Shown here in pieces: positions 38,456 to 48,564 of a DNA stretch of 64,000 bases. Location of the stretch: contig JADJHL010000012.1 in the NCBI GenBank assembly GCA_016707585.1, positions 124,001-188,000 of the forward strand. The letters run 5' to 3'. Position 1 is the first letter of the stretch. Every line of letters starts with the position of its first letter. The notes beneath the pieces were generated by a model. The model worked only from the letters and a program-made list of their open reading frames with translations. It was not told where the DNA came from and did not search any database. This stretch comes from Ignavibacteriales bacterium (GTDB lineage Bacteria > Bacteroidota > Ignavibacteria > Ignavibacteriales > Ignavibacteriaceae). The translations under genes and the position numbers were made by a program.

Positions 38456-39892
38456 CTAAGATGATAACATCTTCTTCAAAATATCATTAACAAGTTTTGG
38501 ATTGGCTTTGCCCTTTGATTCCTTCATTACCTGTCCAACAAAAAATCCAAAAACTTTTTCTTTACCTGAATGATATTCTGCAACCTGGTTTAAATTAGCA
38601 TCAACAATTTTTTTGATTATTGCTTCAATTTCCGAACTATCAGAAATCTGAACCAGATTTTTTTCTTTAACAATTTGTTCAGGATCAGAATTATTCTCTA
38701 ACATTATTGGGAAAATTTCTTTTGCAATTTTTCCGCTAATCGTTCCATCTTTTATTAGATTAATAAGCTTACCCAAATTTAACGGAGTTACAGGGAATTC
38801 CGAAATCTCAATTTTCTTATCATTTATTACTGCAAGAACATCTCCGATTATCCAATTACTTGCAATTTTATACTCATCAGTAACAGTAATCACTTGTTCA
38901 TAATAATCGGCTAATGATTTTGTTTGAGTAAGTACTTCAGAATCATATAATGGTAATGAATAATCTGCAACAAATCTTTTAATCTTAAAATCTGGTAACT
39001 CTGGAAGCGATTGAGCAATCTCATCTTTCCAATCTTTATCAACAATTACCGGCAATAAATCCGGATCAGGAAAATATCTGTAATCATGTGCTTCCTCTTT
39101 ACTTCGCATAGGATAGGCTTCATTTTTATCCGCATTCCAAAGTAAAGTTTGCTGAACAATTCTTTCACCATCTTCAATCAATTCAATTTGTCTTTTTATC
39201 TCATACTCAATTGCGCGTTCAACATTTCGGAAGGAATTCATATTTTTAATTTCAGTCTTCGTCCCCAATTCTGTTTCACCTTTTAATCTAACTGAAATAT
39301 TAGCATCACATCTTAAAGAACCTTCTTCCATATTTCCATCACATATACCTAAATACTGAACAATTTGTTTAATCTTACTTAAGTATAAATATGCTTCTTC
39401 CGCTGTGTGAATATCTGGCTCACTCACAATTTCCATCAGAGCAACTCCACAACGATTTACATCAACCAACGTAAAACTACTTGTATCGTGTATAGATTTT
39501 CCGGCATCTTCTTCCATATGGATTCTTGTAATCCCAATTTTTTTGGATGAACCATCTTTTGGGTTTACATCAATAAAACCATGTTCACAAATCGGTTCTT
39601 CGTATTGAGATATTTGATATCCTTTTGGTAAATCCGGATAGAAATAATTTTTTCTTGCAAAAATTGAGTTTTCGTTTATTGTACAATTAGTCGCTAATCC
39701 CATTAAAACGGTGTACTCAACAACTTTTTTATTTAGCACAGGCAAAACTCCCGGATGACCGAGACAAACAGGACAAGTATTATTGTTTGCATCATTTCCA
39801 AACTTAGTTGAACAACCGCAAAAAATTTTTGAGTTGGTTAAAAGTTGAGCATGAACTTCTAACCCTATAACTGCTTCGTATTTTGTATTCAT
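38456..39892 (-). CDS. gatB: Aspartyl/glutamyl-tRNA amidotransferase subunit B
   Basis: 478 residues, the full family length. GatB binds misacylated Glu-tRNA(Gln)/Asp-tRNA(Asn) in the GatCAB complex. The start IGLEVHAQLLTNSKIFCGC, the zinc-ligand cysteines (CGCS..CPVCLGHPG), ARKNYFYPDLPKGYQISQY and RYFPDPDLLPV are all conserved. The C-terminal YqeY-like tail domain (GKEKVFGFFVGQVMKESKGKANP) is intact. gatA and gatC are not next to it, so the complex genes are dispersed here. Confidence 0.97.
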   Translation of the reverse strand: MNTKYEAVIGLEVHAQLLTNSKIFCGCSTKFGNDANNNTCPVCLGHPGVLPVLNKKVVEYTVLMGLATNCTINENSIFARKNYFYPDLPKGYQISQYEEPICEHGFIDVNPKDGSSKKIGITRIHMEEDAGKSIHDTSSFTLVDVNRCGVALMEIVSEPDIHTAEEAYLYLSKIKQIVQYLGICDGNMEEGSLRCDANISVRLKGETELGTKTEIKNMNSFRNVERAIEYEIKRQIELIEDGERIVQQTLLWNADKNEAYPMRSKEEAHDYRYFPDPDLLPVIVDKDWKDEIAQSLPELPDFKIKRFVADYSLPLYDSEVLTQTKSLADYYEQVITVTDEYKIASNWIIGDVLAVINDKKIEISEFPVTPLNLGKLINLIKDGTISGKIAKEIFPIMLENNSDPEQIVKEKNLVQISDSSEIEAIIKKIVDANLNQVAEYHSGKEKVFGFFVGQVMKESKGKANPKLVNDILKKMLSS

Positions 39893-40020
39893 AAATTGTG
39901 TTTGTTTACGCGGGCAAATATAGGAATGATGAGCTTTATATGGAAAGATTAAAATTTATCTATTTTGATAAATGGAAATAATTTGCTTTGATGGGTTAAT
40001 TATGTCTATCAAATGTAAAC

Positions 40021-40875
40021 TTACTTAAGTATAGTCTGCAAATTTATGGTTGAATCATAATCAATGAGAATTTTTTTAAGACCTAGTTCTTTAGCTTTAA
40101 TATAATTTGAAGTATCAACACCATAAACAATTTTATTGTTAAGTAGATTTTTATCCTTTAACCAATCAATATGTTTCTTATCAACATTCTGGATAAAGCT
40201 TGCATAATAATCAGGTTTAAAATTTGAAGGAATAAAGTAGTAAATCCATTCTTTACCGGCATTAAATCCCTCTAAGCAAGTATTTATTTCAGGATACTCA
40301 TATTCAATTCTTGCAATAAGTAAAAAGTGTGCACTTGCTAAAATAGCTGATCGTTCTAATTTATATTTTTTAATCAAATCAATTACCTTTTCCATAAAAC
40401 CATAAGTGCGATTTTTTATATCAAGATAAAAGACAAAATCATTGCCAAATTTTTGAAACGTTTCATCAAGTGTTAAAACAATATTTGATGTTACATTATT
40501 GTTAAAAATATATGGATGCTTCTTTAATTCATCAAAATTATGTTTGTTGATCAATCCTTTTAAACCTAACATTTTTTCACTATCCTCATCATGAAAAAGA
40601 ATGATTATACTATCAACAGTTTCATTCAGATCAATCTCAACTGCTTTAAAGTTTTTTTGTTTTGCTTGCTGCAATGCTTCAAAACTATTTTCAGGAAAAT
40701 ATTTTGCAATTCCGCGATGTGCAAAAATTAATGATGAATCATTAAAACCATAAATTAGGTTTGATCTACTTCCTTTATTCAATCCACCAAAAACAAAGTA
40801 AAGTATTATTGGAATTATTATCACGATCAAAATTATTAAAGATGTGATTTTTGTTTTTTTTGTTTTAAATACCAT
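40021..40875 (-). CDS. Glycerophosphodiester phosphodiesterase, membrane-anchored
   Basis: 284 residues. An N-terminal membrane segment (SLIILIVIIIPIILYFVFGG) precedes the GDPD domain: FAHRGIAKYFPENSFEAL (catalytic His), AVEIDLNET (metal-binding E-x-D) and ILFHDEDSEK (second His). It should hydrolyse glycerophosphodiesters to glycerol 3-phosphate and an alcohol on the outer face of the inner membrane. The later motif LEGFNAGKEW and a final DTSNYIKAKELG follow the family pattern. Single gene; upstream region shows no operator. Confidence 0.9.
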   Translation of the reverse strand: MVFKTKKTKITSLIILIVIIIPIILYFVFGGLNKGSRSNLIYGFNDSSLIFAHRGIAKYFPENSFEALQQAKQKNFKAVEIDLNETVDSIIILFHDEDSEKMLGLKGLINKHNFDELKKHPYIFNNNVTSNIVLTLDETFQKFGNDFVFYLDIKNRTYGFMEKVIDLIKKYKLERSAILASAHFLLIARIEYEYPEINTCLEGFNAGKEWIYYFIPSNFKPDYYASFIQNVDKKHIDWLKDKNLLNNKIVYGVDTSNYIKAKELGLKKILIDYDSTINLQTILK

Positions 40876-41039
40876 TTTACTCGGAATATTTAATTAACGA
40901 TAAATGAATCGTTTAATCATTACTTGCAAAGATTATTTATCTGAAGTCAAACAAATATGTTGATATTTATCTTATTAAAGAATATGTTCAGGTAAAATAA
41001 TTGTTTAGTAGATGAGGTTGTAAATATATTGAGGAGAAT

Positions 41040-41462
41040 ATGAGAAATCTGATTTCTTTCTTAATTCTTTTTATGGTGATCCTAATTATTACTTCGTGCA
41101 GAGAGGATATAATTGAACCGGGCAACTTTGCAGGCAATGTTAATGAGCCAATTCAAGATAACCAGATGAACAATTATAGCTTTCTTATAAATGCCCAGGA
41201 TTTTTCATCCAGCTTTTCTGTTAGCACAAACTTTAATTATAACACAAGCAGAATACTCTTAAATTCTTCCGAAATTGAAAAAGGGCTGGTAACTATTGTA
41301 ATAAAAGATGATTTAGGTGTTTTATTATTTTCATCTATTGTTGAGACTGAGCTAACAAATAAAACTGAAAAGATATCTGGTGCAATTCCCGGCAAGATTG
41401 ATATTTCGTTCCGAAACTTTACTGGCAAACTTAAAATCTCATTATCTTACGTTTCTGAGTGA
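41040..41462 (+). CDS. Small putative lipoprotein
   Basis: 140 residues with a lipoprotein signal peptide ending in IITSC (Cys20), and the ribosome binding site GAGGAGA upstream. The mature part contains a beta-rich region (RILLNSSEIEKGLVTIVIKDD...LKISLSYVSE), consistent with a small beta-sandwich. No recognised family. Likely anchored in a membrane; function unknown. Confidence 0.75.
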   Translation: MRNLISFLILFMVILIITSCREDIIEPGNFAGNVNEPIQDNQMNNYSFLINAQDFSSSFSVSTNFNYNTSRILLNSSEIEKGLVTIVIKDDLGVLLFSSIVETELTNKTEKISGAIPGKIDISFRNFTGKLKISLSYVSE

Positions 41463-41553
41463 AAAACGGATAATTATTTATAAATAATTTATATATGCAA
41501 CAAAAAATTACTTTTCTTATATTTGTTCCCGCCTATAAACTAAATAAAATTAA

Positions 41554-42639
41554 ATGCGAATTAAATACTTTTTATTAATAATACTGTTGCCATTTATAAC
41601 ATTATTTGGACAAACAGCTTCAAATTATTTTCCATCCCAAACAGGATATAAATGGTATTACAAATCAGTTCCACTTGATTCTGTAAATAATCCAATGGAT
41701 TCTTTAAGTTTCTACGGGATAGATTCCTTTGCAGTTGCAGAACCATTTAATGGTAGGACTGCAAATATTGTCGTATCAAAAACTGGCGGAATAAATATTA
41801 TAAATGCACTTCCATTTTCAGATTCACTTTATTTTAGTTTTGATGGCTCAAACGGTTATGAATATTTTAATCCTGAATTAGTTTCAGGTTTAATTGGTAG
41901 TATAGATACTACTTTGGGAATTGATTTTTTTAATTTCTTCAATTCGCTGGAAGGTTGGTATTCATATTATAGATTTAGTGCTGCTGTTAGTGATGATTAC
42001 CAGGTTTTTAAAAAAGATACTACGGTAATTATAGATTCTGCAAATGTGCCATTAAGATTTGAACTCTATGGAATGCGATTAGCTGATGAAACGATAAGCA
42101 CTGCGATAGGCTCATTTAACTGTAAAAAGTTTTTGCTTGAAAGAAGATTGAGTTATTTACTTTTTAACATTATTCCAGTAAAAATTCTTGGTGTTGAAGA
42201 AACTGTTTGGTTAGCACCTGATAACTGGAAAGTTAAAAGTTACGTTCCATCTACATTTGTTGATTTTTCAGAATTTGGATTTCCTGAATTTACAGTTCCA
42301 GGTTTAGAAACTAATATCATCAACCCTATTACAAGTATGGAAGAGGGTATAAGTCAAGTAAATGATTTTGGGTTATTTCAGAATTATCCAAATCCATTTA
42401 ATCCATCAACCAGTATTAAGTATGCAATAGCCAGTAACCAATTTGTTCAATTAAAAGTTTATAATTTATTAGGAAGAGAAATTGCCACTTTAGTAAATGA
42501 ATACAAACCTGCCGGAATTTACGAGGTTGAGTTTACCATAGCACAGGAATCCATTCCTGCGATTGCAAGCGGAATATATTTCTACCAGTTAAAAACTGAA
42601 AATGTAGTTTACACAAAGAAAATGGTTTTAGTAAAATAA
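41554..42639 (+). CDS. Type IX-secreted protein
   Basis: 361 residues with signal peptide MRIKYFLLIILLPFITLFGQ. The central region (~20-260) has no family I recognise but begins YFPSQTGYKWYYKSVPLD, a start common to surface proteins of this lineage, and contains ETVWLAPDNWKVKSY. The C-terminus is a type IX sorting domain (NYPNPFNPSTSIKYAI ... KKMVLVK). Function unknown; surface location inferred from the sorting domain. Confidence 0.78.
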   Translation: MRIKYFLLIILLPFITLFGQTASNYFPSQTGYKWYYKSVPLDSVNNPMDSLSFYGIDSFAVAEPFNGRTANIVVSKTGGINIINALPFSDSLYFSFDGSNGYEYFNPELVSGLIGSIDTTLGIDFFNFFNSLEGWYSYYRFSAAVSDDYQVFKKDTTVIIDSANVPLRFELYGMRLADETISTAIGSFNCKKFLLERRLSYLLFNIIPVKILGVEETVWLAPDNWKVKSYVPSTFVDFSEFGFPEFTVPGLETNIINPITSMEEGISQVNDFGLFQNYPNPFNPSTSIKYAIASNQFVQLKVYNLLGREIATLVNEYKPAGIYEVEFTIAQESIPAIASGIYFYQLKTENVVYTKKMVLVK

Positions 42640-42702
42640 TGAGTGTCTTTAGTTTGTTAAAGAATTTAGTTAAACATCCAGAAATCCAGATTAAGGGGTA
42701 AT

Positions 42703-44559
42703 ATGTTTACGCGCAACCTTTTAAAGTTTTACAGTCCAAATATTCAATCGCAAACTCAAACAATTGAAATTCCATCCCGAGAAGATATTGATGAAAAATT
42801 TAAGTGGAATTTAAAAGATATATACAGTTCGGATGAAGAATGGGAAAAAGATTTTAAGTGGGTAGAAGACAATATTGGCAACTATCGCCAATTTGAGGGA
42901 AGCCTTGATGTCTCATCAGAAAAACTACTGGCTTGTCTAAAGTTTGATGAAGAAGTGAGCATCAAATTAGAAAGACTTTATTTATACTCAATGCTTGCAA
43001 AAGATAGTGATATGCGAGTTGCAAAATATCAGGGTATGGATGATAGAATTAAAACAATATATTCAAAAGTTTTAACTTCAAGTTCTTTTATTAAACCAGA
43101 ATTATTTAAGATTGATGAACAAAAAGTTTATCAAATGTTAAGTTCTAATAAAGCTTTAGAAGTTTATCGTCATTCATTTGACGACTTGTTTAGATGTAGA
43201 AAACATACACTCGAAAAAGAGCAGGAAGAACTTCTTGCAATGGCAAGTGAAGTTACGCAAGTTCCTTATAATACATATTCTTTGTTTACAAATGCTGATT
43301 TGAAATTTCCAAAAGTAACTGATGATGAAGGCAATGAAGTTGAAATGTCACATTCAAGATTTTATGCTGCACTTTATTCAAAACATAGATCGTATCGTGA
43401 ACAAGCATTTAAGGCTTATTTAAAACCTTATACTGATAATGTAAATTCATTTAGTTCTTTGTTTAACGGAAACCTTAAATCAAATATTTTTTATGCAAAA
43501 GCCAGAAAGTACAATTCTGCAAGAGAACTTGCATTAGACAAAAATAATATCCCGATATCGGTTTATGATAATCTTGTTGAAACAGTAAATAAAAATCTTG
43601 CGCCAATGTATCGTTGGGCATCGTTAAAGAAAAAACTTTTAGGATTAAATGAACTTCATCCTTATGATGTTTATGTAACTTTGTTTGATCAAAAACTTGA
43701 AAAAAAATATTCATACGAGGAATCCGTTAAACTTGTTTTAGATTCCTTACAAGTTATGGGCGATGATTATCTTGCTTCACTTAAAAAAGCTTTTACAAAT
43801 CGTTGGATTGATGTTTATGAAACAAAAGCTAAACGCAGCGGAGCTTATTCTTCTGGAACAACGTTTGGTGTGCATCCTTATGTTTTACTAAACTGGACAA
43901 ATTTGCTTAATGATGTTTTTACGCTTACGCATGAGATGGGGCATAACATGCACTCATATTATACTGGATTAAATCAGCCATTTGTATATGCAAATTATTC
44001 AATCTTTCTTGCAGAAGTTGCCTCAACATTTAACGAAAGTTTATTATTAGATCATCTAATTAAAATTTCAGAAACCAAAGAGGAAAAACTTTTCTTGTTG
44101 GAAAAATATTTAAACAACATTACAACAACAGTTTATAGACAAGTAATGTTTGCGGAGTTTGAATCACTTACACATTCTAAAGTTGAAAGTGGTGTAGCTT
44201 TAACTCCTGATGTTTTATGCAAACTTTATAAAGATGTATATCAAAAGTATTGGGGAAAAGAAATGGTAATTGATGAAGAAGAAACTTTTACTTGGGCAAG
44301 AGTTCCACATTTTTATTATAATTTTTATGTCTATCAATATGCCACAGGTTTTGCAGCTTCTGAAGCACTAGCATTAAAAGTAAAAGCAGAAGGAAAACCA
44401 GCCGTTGATAAATATTTGGATTTTCTTAAATCCGGCAGTTCAGATTATCCAATAAACATATTGGCAAAAGCTGGTGTTGATATGAACTCGCAAGAACCAA
44501 TTACTGCTGTAACAAATAAAATGAATCAGCTAATTGATGAAATAGAAAAATTACTTTGA
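42703..44559 (+). CDS. pepF: Oligoendopeptidase F (M3 family)
   Basis: 618 residues, standard for PepF. The zinc motif HEMGHNMHSYY (H410, E411, H414) lies in FTLTHEMGH, followed by FLAEVASTFNESLL, which supplies the third glutamate. The N-terminal helical region begins WNLKDIYSSDEEWEKDF, the family signature. It cleaves oligopeptides of roughly 7-17 residues in the cytoplasm. It precedes the IMPDH/GMPR gene by 17 bases and both may be cotranscribed. Confidence 0.95.
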   Translation: MFTRNLLKFYSPNIQSQTQTIEIPSREDIDEKFKWNLKDIYSSDEEWEKDFKWVEDNIGNYRQFEGSLDVSSEKLLACLKFDEEVSIKLERLYLYSMLAKDSDMRVAKYQGMDDRIKTIYSKVLTSSSFIKPELFKIDEQKVYQMLSSNKALEVYRHSFDDLFRCRKHTLEKEQEELLAMASEVTQVPYNTYSLFTNADLKFPKVTDDEGNEVEMSHSRFYAALYSKHRSYREQAFKAYLKPYTDNVNSFSSLFNGNLKSNIFYAKARKYNSARELALDKNNIPISVYDNLVETVNKNLAPMYRWASLKKKLLGLNELHPYDVYVTLFDQKLEKKYSYEESVKLVLDSLQVMGDDYLASLKKAFTNRWIDVYETKAKRSGAYSSGTTFGVHPYVLLNWTNLLNDVFTLTHEMGHNMHSYYTGLNQPFVYANYSIFLAEVASTFNESLLLDHLIKISETKEEKLFLLEKYLNNITTTVYRQVMFAEFESLTHSKVESGVALTPDVLCKLYKDVYQKYWGKEMVIDEEETFTWARVPHFYYNFYVYQYATGFAASEALALKVKAEGKPAVDKYLDFLKSGSSDYPINILAKAGVDMNSQEPITAVTNKMNQLIDEIEKLL

Positions 44560-44576
44560 TAAAACTTAGGAGATAA

Positions 44577-45590
44577 ATGAAAGTCTATTCAAAAAAAGAA
44601 TTAAACTCGTTCAATAATTCACTTACTTATGATGATATTAGCCTTATACCTACTCAAGTATCAAGAATTAAATCCAGAACTGAAGCTTCTACAAACAGTA
44701 CATTTTTAGGAATGAAATTAAATGTTCCGGTTATTTCAAGTCCAATGGATTCTGTTACGGGAATTGAAATGGCAAAAGAGTTAAGTGCGCTTGGCAGCAT
44801 TGGCATAGTTAACAGATTTGATTCATCACTTGATTCAGTGTTAAATAAAAAAAATGGTAAGGGTATAAAAGCTGTTTCAATTGCATTAACAACAGATTTA
44901 AAGACTATAGAAAAAATTGCTGAAAAAAATTACCTTGTATGTATCGATACTGCAAATGCAAACAATAAAGAAGTGCTAAAAAAAACTGAATTAATTAAAA
45001 AGAAGTTTGATATAAAAGTTATTGTGGGAAACATTGCTCACGGCGGTACGCTTGAACAACTTGAAAGTGCCGGAGCTGATGCAGTTCGTGTTGGGATTGG
45101 AAGTGGAAGTGTTTGTACAACTTCTATTCAAACAGGAATTGGAATTGGGCAAGTGTCTTCACTTCTAAATATTTACTTTTCACGAATGGAAAAGAAACTA
45201 AAGATAAAAATAATTGCTGATGGTGGAATTAAAAGTCCGGGTGATGTTGCAAAAGCAATTGCACTTGGTGCTGATATTGTTATGCTTGGTAGAATGTTGT
45301 CTGGAACTCGCGAAACTCCAGGTGAAGTAATAAAATATAATGGACAGCTTTGGAAAAAATATCGCGGCTCAGCTTCGTTTGGTGTTAAAATGAAGAACGA
45401 GTTTATTGAAGGTGAAGAAACAATGGTAGCGTATAAGGGCAGTGTAAAAAGTGTTATTGATGGAATTTCTGATGGATTAAAAAGTTCAATGAGCTATATG
45501 AATTGTTTTAATCTTGATGAGCTAAGAAAAACAGAAACTTTTGCAATCTTAAGTAATAGCTCTTTCTTAGAGCGTTTACCAAGAATGTAA
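44577..45590 (+). CDS. IMP dehydrogenase/GMP reductase family protein without CBS domains
   Basis: 337 residues, a TIM barrel. It starts with LTYDDISLIPTQVS and has NVPVISSPMDSVTG, the catalytic-cysteine loop GIGSGSVCTTS, the phosphate-binding IADGGIKSPGDVAKAIALGAD and MLGRMLSGTRETPGE. There is no CBS insertion, unlike standard GuaB. The flap region EGEETMVAYKG resembles GMP reductase, while TRETPGE is closer to IMPDH. GMP reductase (guaC-like) or a GuaB3-type short IMPDH are both possible. The loop reads GSGS rather than the usual GPGS. Confidence 0.85.
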   Translation: MKVYSKKELNSFNNSLTYDDISLIPTQVSRIKSRTEASTNSTFLGMKLNVPVISSPMDSVTGIEMAKELSALGSIGIVNRFDSSLDSVLNKKNGKGIKAVSIALTTDLKTIEKIAEKNYLVCIDTANANNKEVLKKTELIKKKFDIKVIVGNIAHGGTLEQLESAGADAVRVGIGSGSVCTTSIQTGIGIGQVSSLLNIYFSRMEKKLKIKIIADGGIKSPGDVAKAIALGADIVMLGRMLSGTRETPGEVIKYNGQLWKKYRGSASFGVKMKNEFIEGEETMVAYKGSVKSVIDGISDGLKSSMSYMNCFNLDELRKTETFAILSNSSFLERLPRM

Positions 45591-45616
45591 ATTGTTTGAA
45601 GAAATAATTGTACTTG

Positions 45617-45642
45617 AAAACCGGACTAGTTCCGGTTTTTTT
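45617..45642. terminator. Bidirectional terminator between convergent genes
   Basis: AAAACCGGA-ACTAGT-TCCGGTTTT-type inverted repeat (AAAACCGGACTAGTTCCGGT and TTTTT), with an A-tract on one side and T-tract on the other, so it can serve both the + gene ending at 45590 and copA ending at 45641. Confidence 0.85.
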
Positions 45643-47878
45643 ATAGTTTAACTTTTTTCAGTCGAAGTGAATTGCTGATTACAGAAACAGAACTTAGTGA
45701 CATCGCTAAAGCAGCAAACATAGGATTAAGGAAACCAAATGCAGCCAATGGAATCCCAATTATATTATAGATAAATGCCCAAAATAAATTTTGCTTAATA
45801 ATACTAATAGTTTGTTTTGAAAGCTTTATTGATTTTGCAACACCATTTAAATCTCCATTTATTAAAACAACCTGGGCACTTTCAATTGCTACATCAGTAC
45901 CATTGCCAATTGCAATCCCAACATTACTTTGTACAAGTGCCGGAGCGTCATTTATTCCATCACCAACCATTATCACATTTCTACCTTCGTTTTGTAATTG
46001 TTTTACTTTGCCTGCTTTATTTTGCGGTAAAACTGAGGATTCGTATTCGGCTATACCGGTAAGGTTTGAAATATATTTTGTAACAGTTTCGTTATCACCA
46101 GATAGTAAAACAGGTCTTATTTTAAGTTCTTTAATTTGTTTTATTGCATCAAGCGAGTTTTGTTTTATAGAATCAATAACTGTTATATAACCATAGATGT
46201 TTCCATCTATTGCTAAAAATATTGTGGATGAATATTGCACGTTATCATTTTTTAATTTTTCTTTTAGTGATGATAAATCAATTTTGTTTTCTCGCATAAA
46301 TGATTCATTACCGGCTAAAATAATTTTATCATCAATTTTAGCTTTAACACCTTTGCCTGGTTTGTTTTCAAAATCAATAATAGGTAACATTAAAACGTTT
46401 TTTGATTTGCCATAATCTGAAATAGTTTTAGCAATTGGATGTTCGGATTTGTTTTCAATAGATGAAATGATTGAGAGGAATTCTTTTTCATTTTTATTTA
46501 ATGAATAAAAACTATTTACAGTTAATTTTCCCTCAGTAATTGTTCCTGTTTTGTCAAAAATAATTGTATCAGCCCGATGAAGTTCTTCAAGACTTTCACC
46601 ATTCTTAAAAAGAATTCCATTTTGTGCAGCTTTTCCCATCCCAACAATTAATGCAGTTGGTGTTGCTAACCCAAGTGCGCACGGACAGGCTATAATCAAT
46701 ACCGCAACAAAGTTAATTAGAGCAACACTTAAGTTATTCGGCTCAATAAATAACCATACAAAAAAAGTTATTATAGCAATTACTACAACAACAGGAACAA
46801 AAATAGAAGCTACTTTATCAGCAAGGTTTTGTATTGGTGCTTTAGAACCTTGAGCCTCTTCAATAAGCTTGATTATGTGCCCCAATACTGAATCTTTTCC
46901 AAACATTGTGATTTCGAATTCAAAATAACCTGTTGTGTTAATTGTTCCGCCAATTACTTTTGAACCAACAATTTTTTCAATGGGAATACTTTCACCCGTA
47001 ATCATTGCTTCATTAATTGTTGATGAGCCTGAAGTGATAATTCCATCGGCCGGAATTTTGCCACCTGGTTTTATAATTATTATATCGCCAACTTTTAATT
47101 CATCAATGTTTTTTTCTATTTCAACATTATGTTCTTTTACCAATGCAGTGTTTGGTTGAAGTTCAATTAATTTTTTTATAGCAAATCCTGTTTTTGATTT
47201 TGCTCGTGCTTCAAGCCATCTGCCTAAAAGAATTAAAGTAATTATAACCGTAGTTGTATCAAAATAAACATGATGATTATCGTTTGTGTGTGAGATTATT
47301 TCTGGAAACAATGTTAGTACTAAACTGTATATATATGCTGCTCCAGTTCCGATAGCAACCAGAGAATTCATATCAGCAGAAAAATGTTTTAGGTTATTCC
47401 AGAATATTCTGTAAAATCTTTTTCCTGAAATAAATAGAACCGGAGTTGTAAGAACTAATAGAATTTTATTTATTTGTTCAACACTAAATAAATTATTTAT
47501 GAAAAAATCTTCCCACATCATTCCCATATTTATAAATAAGATTGGAATTGTAAGTGATACTGCAAATATTAAATCATTCTGTAATTCAATTAAGTGCTGA
47601 TCTTTAGAAAGGGAAGGAGAATCTTTATTTATTTTATCTTTAATGTTGTACGATGATAAATCTAATTTATAACCAATATCTTCAATCTTTTCAGCTAATT
47701 TATTCAGATCAAGTTTTGATGGTTCAAATTGCATGGTAACTTTTTCTGTTGCAAGATTTACATTAACATTAGTAACACCATCAAATTTTAAAATAGCTTT
47801 TTCAACTCTTGCAACGCAACTTGCGCAAGTCATTCCTTCAACAGGAAAAGATATTTTTTTTGTTATAATCTTACTCAT
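45641..47878 (-). CDS. copA: Copper-exporting P1B-type ATPase
   Basis: 745 residues from the ATG at 47878. A TTG at 47890 that overlaps copZ by 4 bases is an alternative. One N-terminal heavy-metal domain has GMTCASCVARVEK. The membrane metal site CPC is in IACPCALGLATPTA, the actuator motif in TITGES form as EAMITGESIPIEK, the phosphorylated Asp442 in FDKTGTITEG, and the hinge in MVGDGINDAPAL. It exports Cu(I) from the cytoplasm. It is 8 bases downstream of copZ, its expected metal donor. No copper-responsive regulator was found nearby. Confidence 0.96.
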   Translation of the reverse strand: MSKIITKKISFPVEGMTCASCVARVEKAILKFDGVTNVNVNLATEKVTMQFEPSKLDLNKLAEKIEDIGYKLDLSSYNIKDKINKDSPSLSKDQHLIELQNDLIFAVSLTIPILFINMGMMWEDFFINNLFSVEQINKILLVLTTPVLFISGKRFYRIFWNNLKHFSADMNSLVAIGTGAAYIYSLVLTLFPEIISHTNDNHHVYFDTTTVIITLILLGRWLEARAKSKTGFAIKKLIELQPNTALVKEHNVEIEKNIDELKVGDIIIIKPGGKIPADGIITSGSSTINEAMITGESIPIEKIVGSKVIGGTINTTGYFEFEITMFGKDSVLGHIIKLIEEAQGSKAPIQNLADKVASIFVPVVVVIAIITFFVWLFIEPNNLSVALINFVAVLIIACPCALGLATPTALIVGMGKAAQNGILFKNGESLEELHRADTIIFDKTGTITEGKLTVNSFYSLNKNEKEFLSIISSIENKSEHPIAKTISDYGKSKNVLMLPIIDFENKPGKGVKAKIDDKIILAGNESFMRENKIDLSSLKEKLKNDNVQYSSTIFLAIDGNIYGYITVIDSIKQNSLDAIKQIKELKIRPVLLSGDNETVTKYISNLTGIAEYESSVLPQNKAGKVKQLQNEGRNVIMVGDGINDAPALVQSNVGIAIGNGTDVAIESAQVVLINGDLNGVAKSIKLSKQTISIIKQNLFWAFIYNIIGIPLAAFGFLNPMFAALAMSLSSVSVISNSLRLKKVKL

Positions 47879-47886
47879 TAATTTTA

Positions 47887-48084
47887 TCAAGCAACTACTT
47901 CAAAACCTGCTTCAATAACTGCATCAATAATATTATCCATTTTTGTTATTGATTCATCAAATTCAATAGTCGCTTCACCAATCTTAACTTCCAGATTTTT
48001 TATATCAAGTTTTTGAATTTCTTTTTTTACAGCCATTACACAATGCTGGCAAGACATTCCTTTAATTTGAAGTGTTGTTGTCAT
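47887..48084 (-). CDS. copZ: Copper chaperone (heavy-metal-associated domain)
   Basis: 65 residues, a single HMA domain (TTTLQIKGMSCQHCVMAVKK) with the CxxC copper-binding pair as CQHC. It should deliver Cu(I) to CopA, whose gene directly follows. The ribosome binding site AAGGAA precedes the ATG. Size and context fit CopZ; a mercuric-type chaperone is a less likely reading. Confidence 0.92.
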   Translation of the reverse strand: MTTTLQIKGMSCQHCVMAVKKEIQKLDIKNLEVKIGEATIEFDESITKMDNIIDAVIEAGFEVVA

Positions 48085-48198
48085 TCCAAATTCCTTTTGT
48101 TAGTTGATTTTCGGATTAAATATAATAAAGGATTTAGAATGGAAATAGAAGATTAGAATAAATAATATTGTATTGAAGGTTAAAAAAATCGTGGAATC

Positions 48199-48564
48199 TT
48201 ATTTTAATTTTTTGCCAGTTTCTTTGGTTATATCCGAAATGATAATTTTAGGATTATGTACTTTTGTTTTATCAGTAGAAGGTTTAAAAATCTCAAACTT
48301 GGTTTTGTTTGTTTTTTCTTTGTTTGATTCTACAATTTCAGTTTTTAATACCGGTTTATCAATTATTTTTTTTTCTATTATAGGTTCTGTCAATTTAACA
48401 TTAATAGTTGGATCAATTGATAATTTGTTTTCTAATTTTGGTTTAACTTCAAGATCATTTTTTTTGCTTTTTGCCCTATATCCAGCATAAGAAAATAAAA
48501 AAATAAGCAAGCTTATTACAATAAATCCCACCAGAGCCAGTTGTACGATCTCAATTAACTGCAA
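48199..48564 (-). CDS. Hypothetical single-pass membrane protein
   Basis: 121 residues: one N-terminal membrane helix (LALVGFIVISLLIFLFSYAG, ~9-28), then a Lys/Glu-rich hydrophilic tail (~35-121) with no recognised domain. It is 114 bases upstream of copZ on the same strand and could share a transcript. The antisense reading is also open but is not credible. Function unknown. Confidence 0.65.
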   Translation of the reverse strand: MQLIEIVQLALVGFIVISLLIFLFSYAGYRAKSKKNDLEVKPKLENKLSIDPTINVKLTEPIIEKKIIDKPVLKTEIVESNKEKTNKTKFEIFKPSTDKTKVHNPKIIISDITKETGKKLK

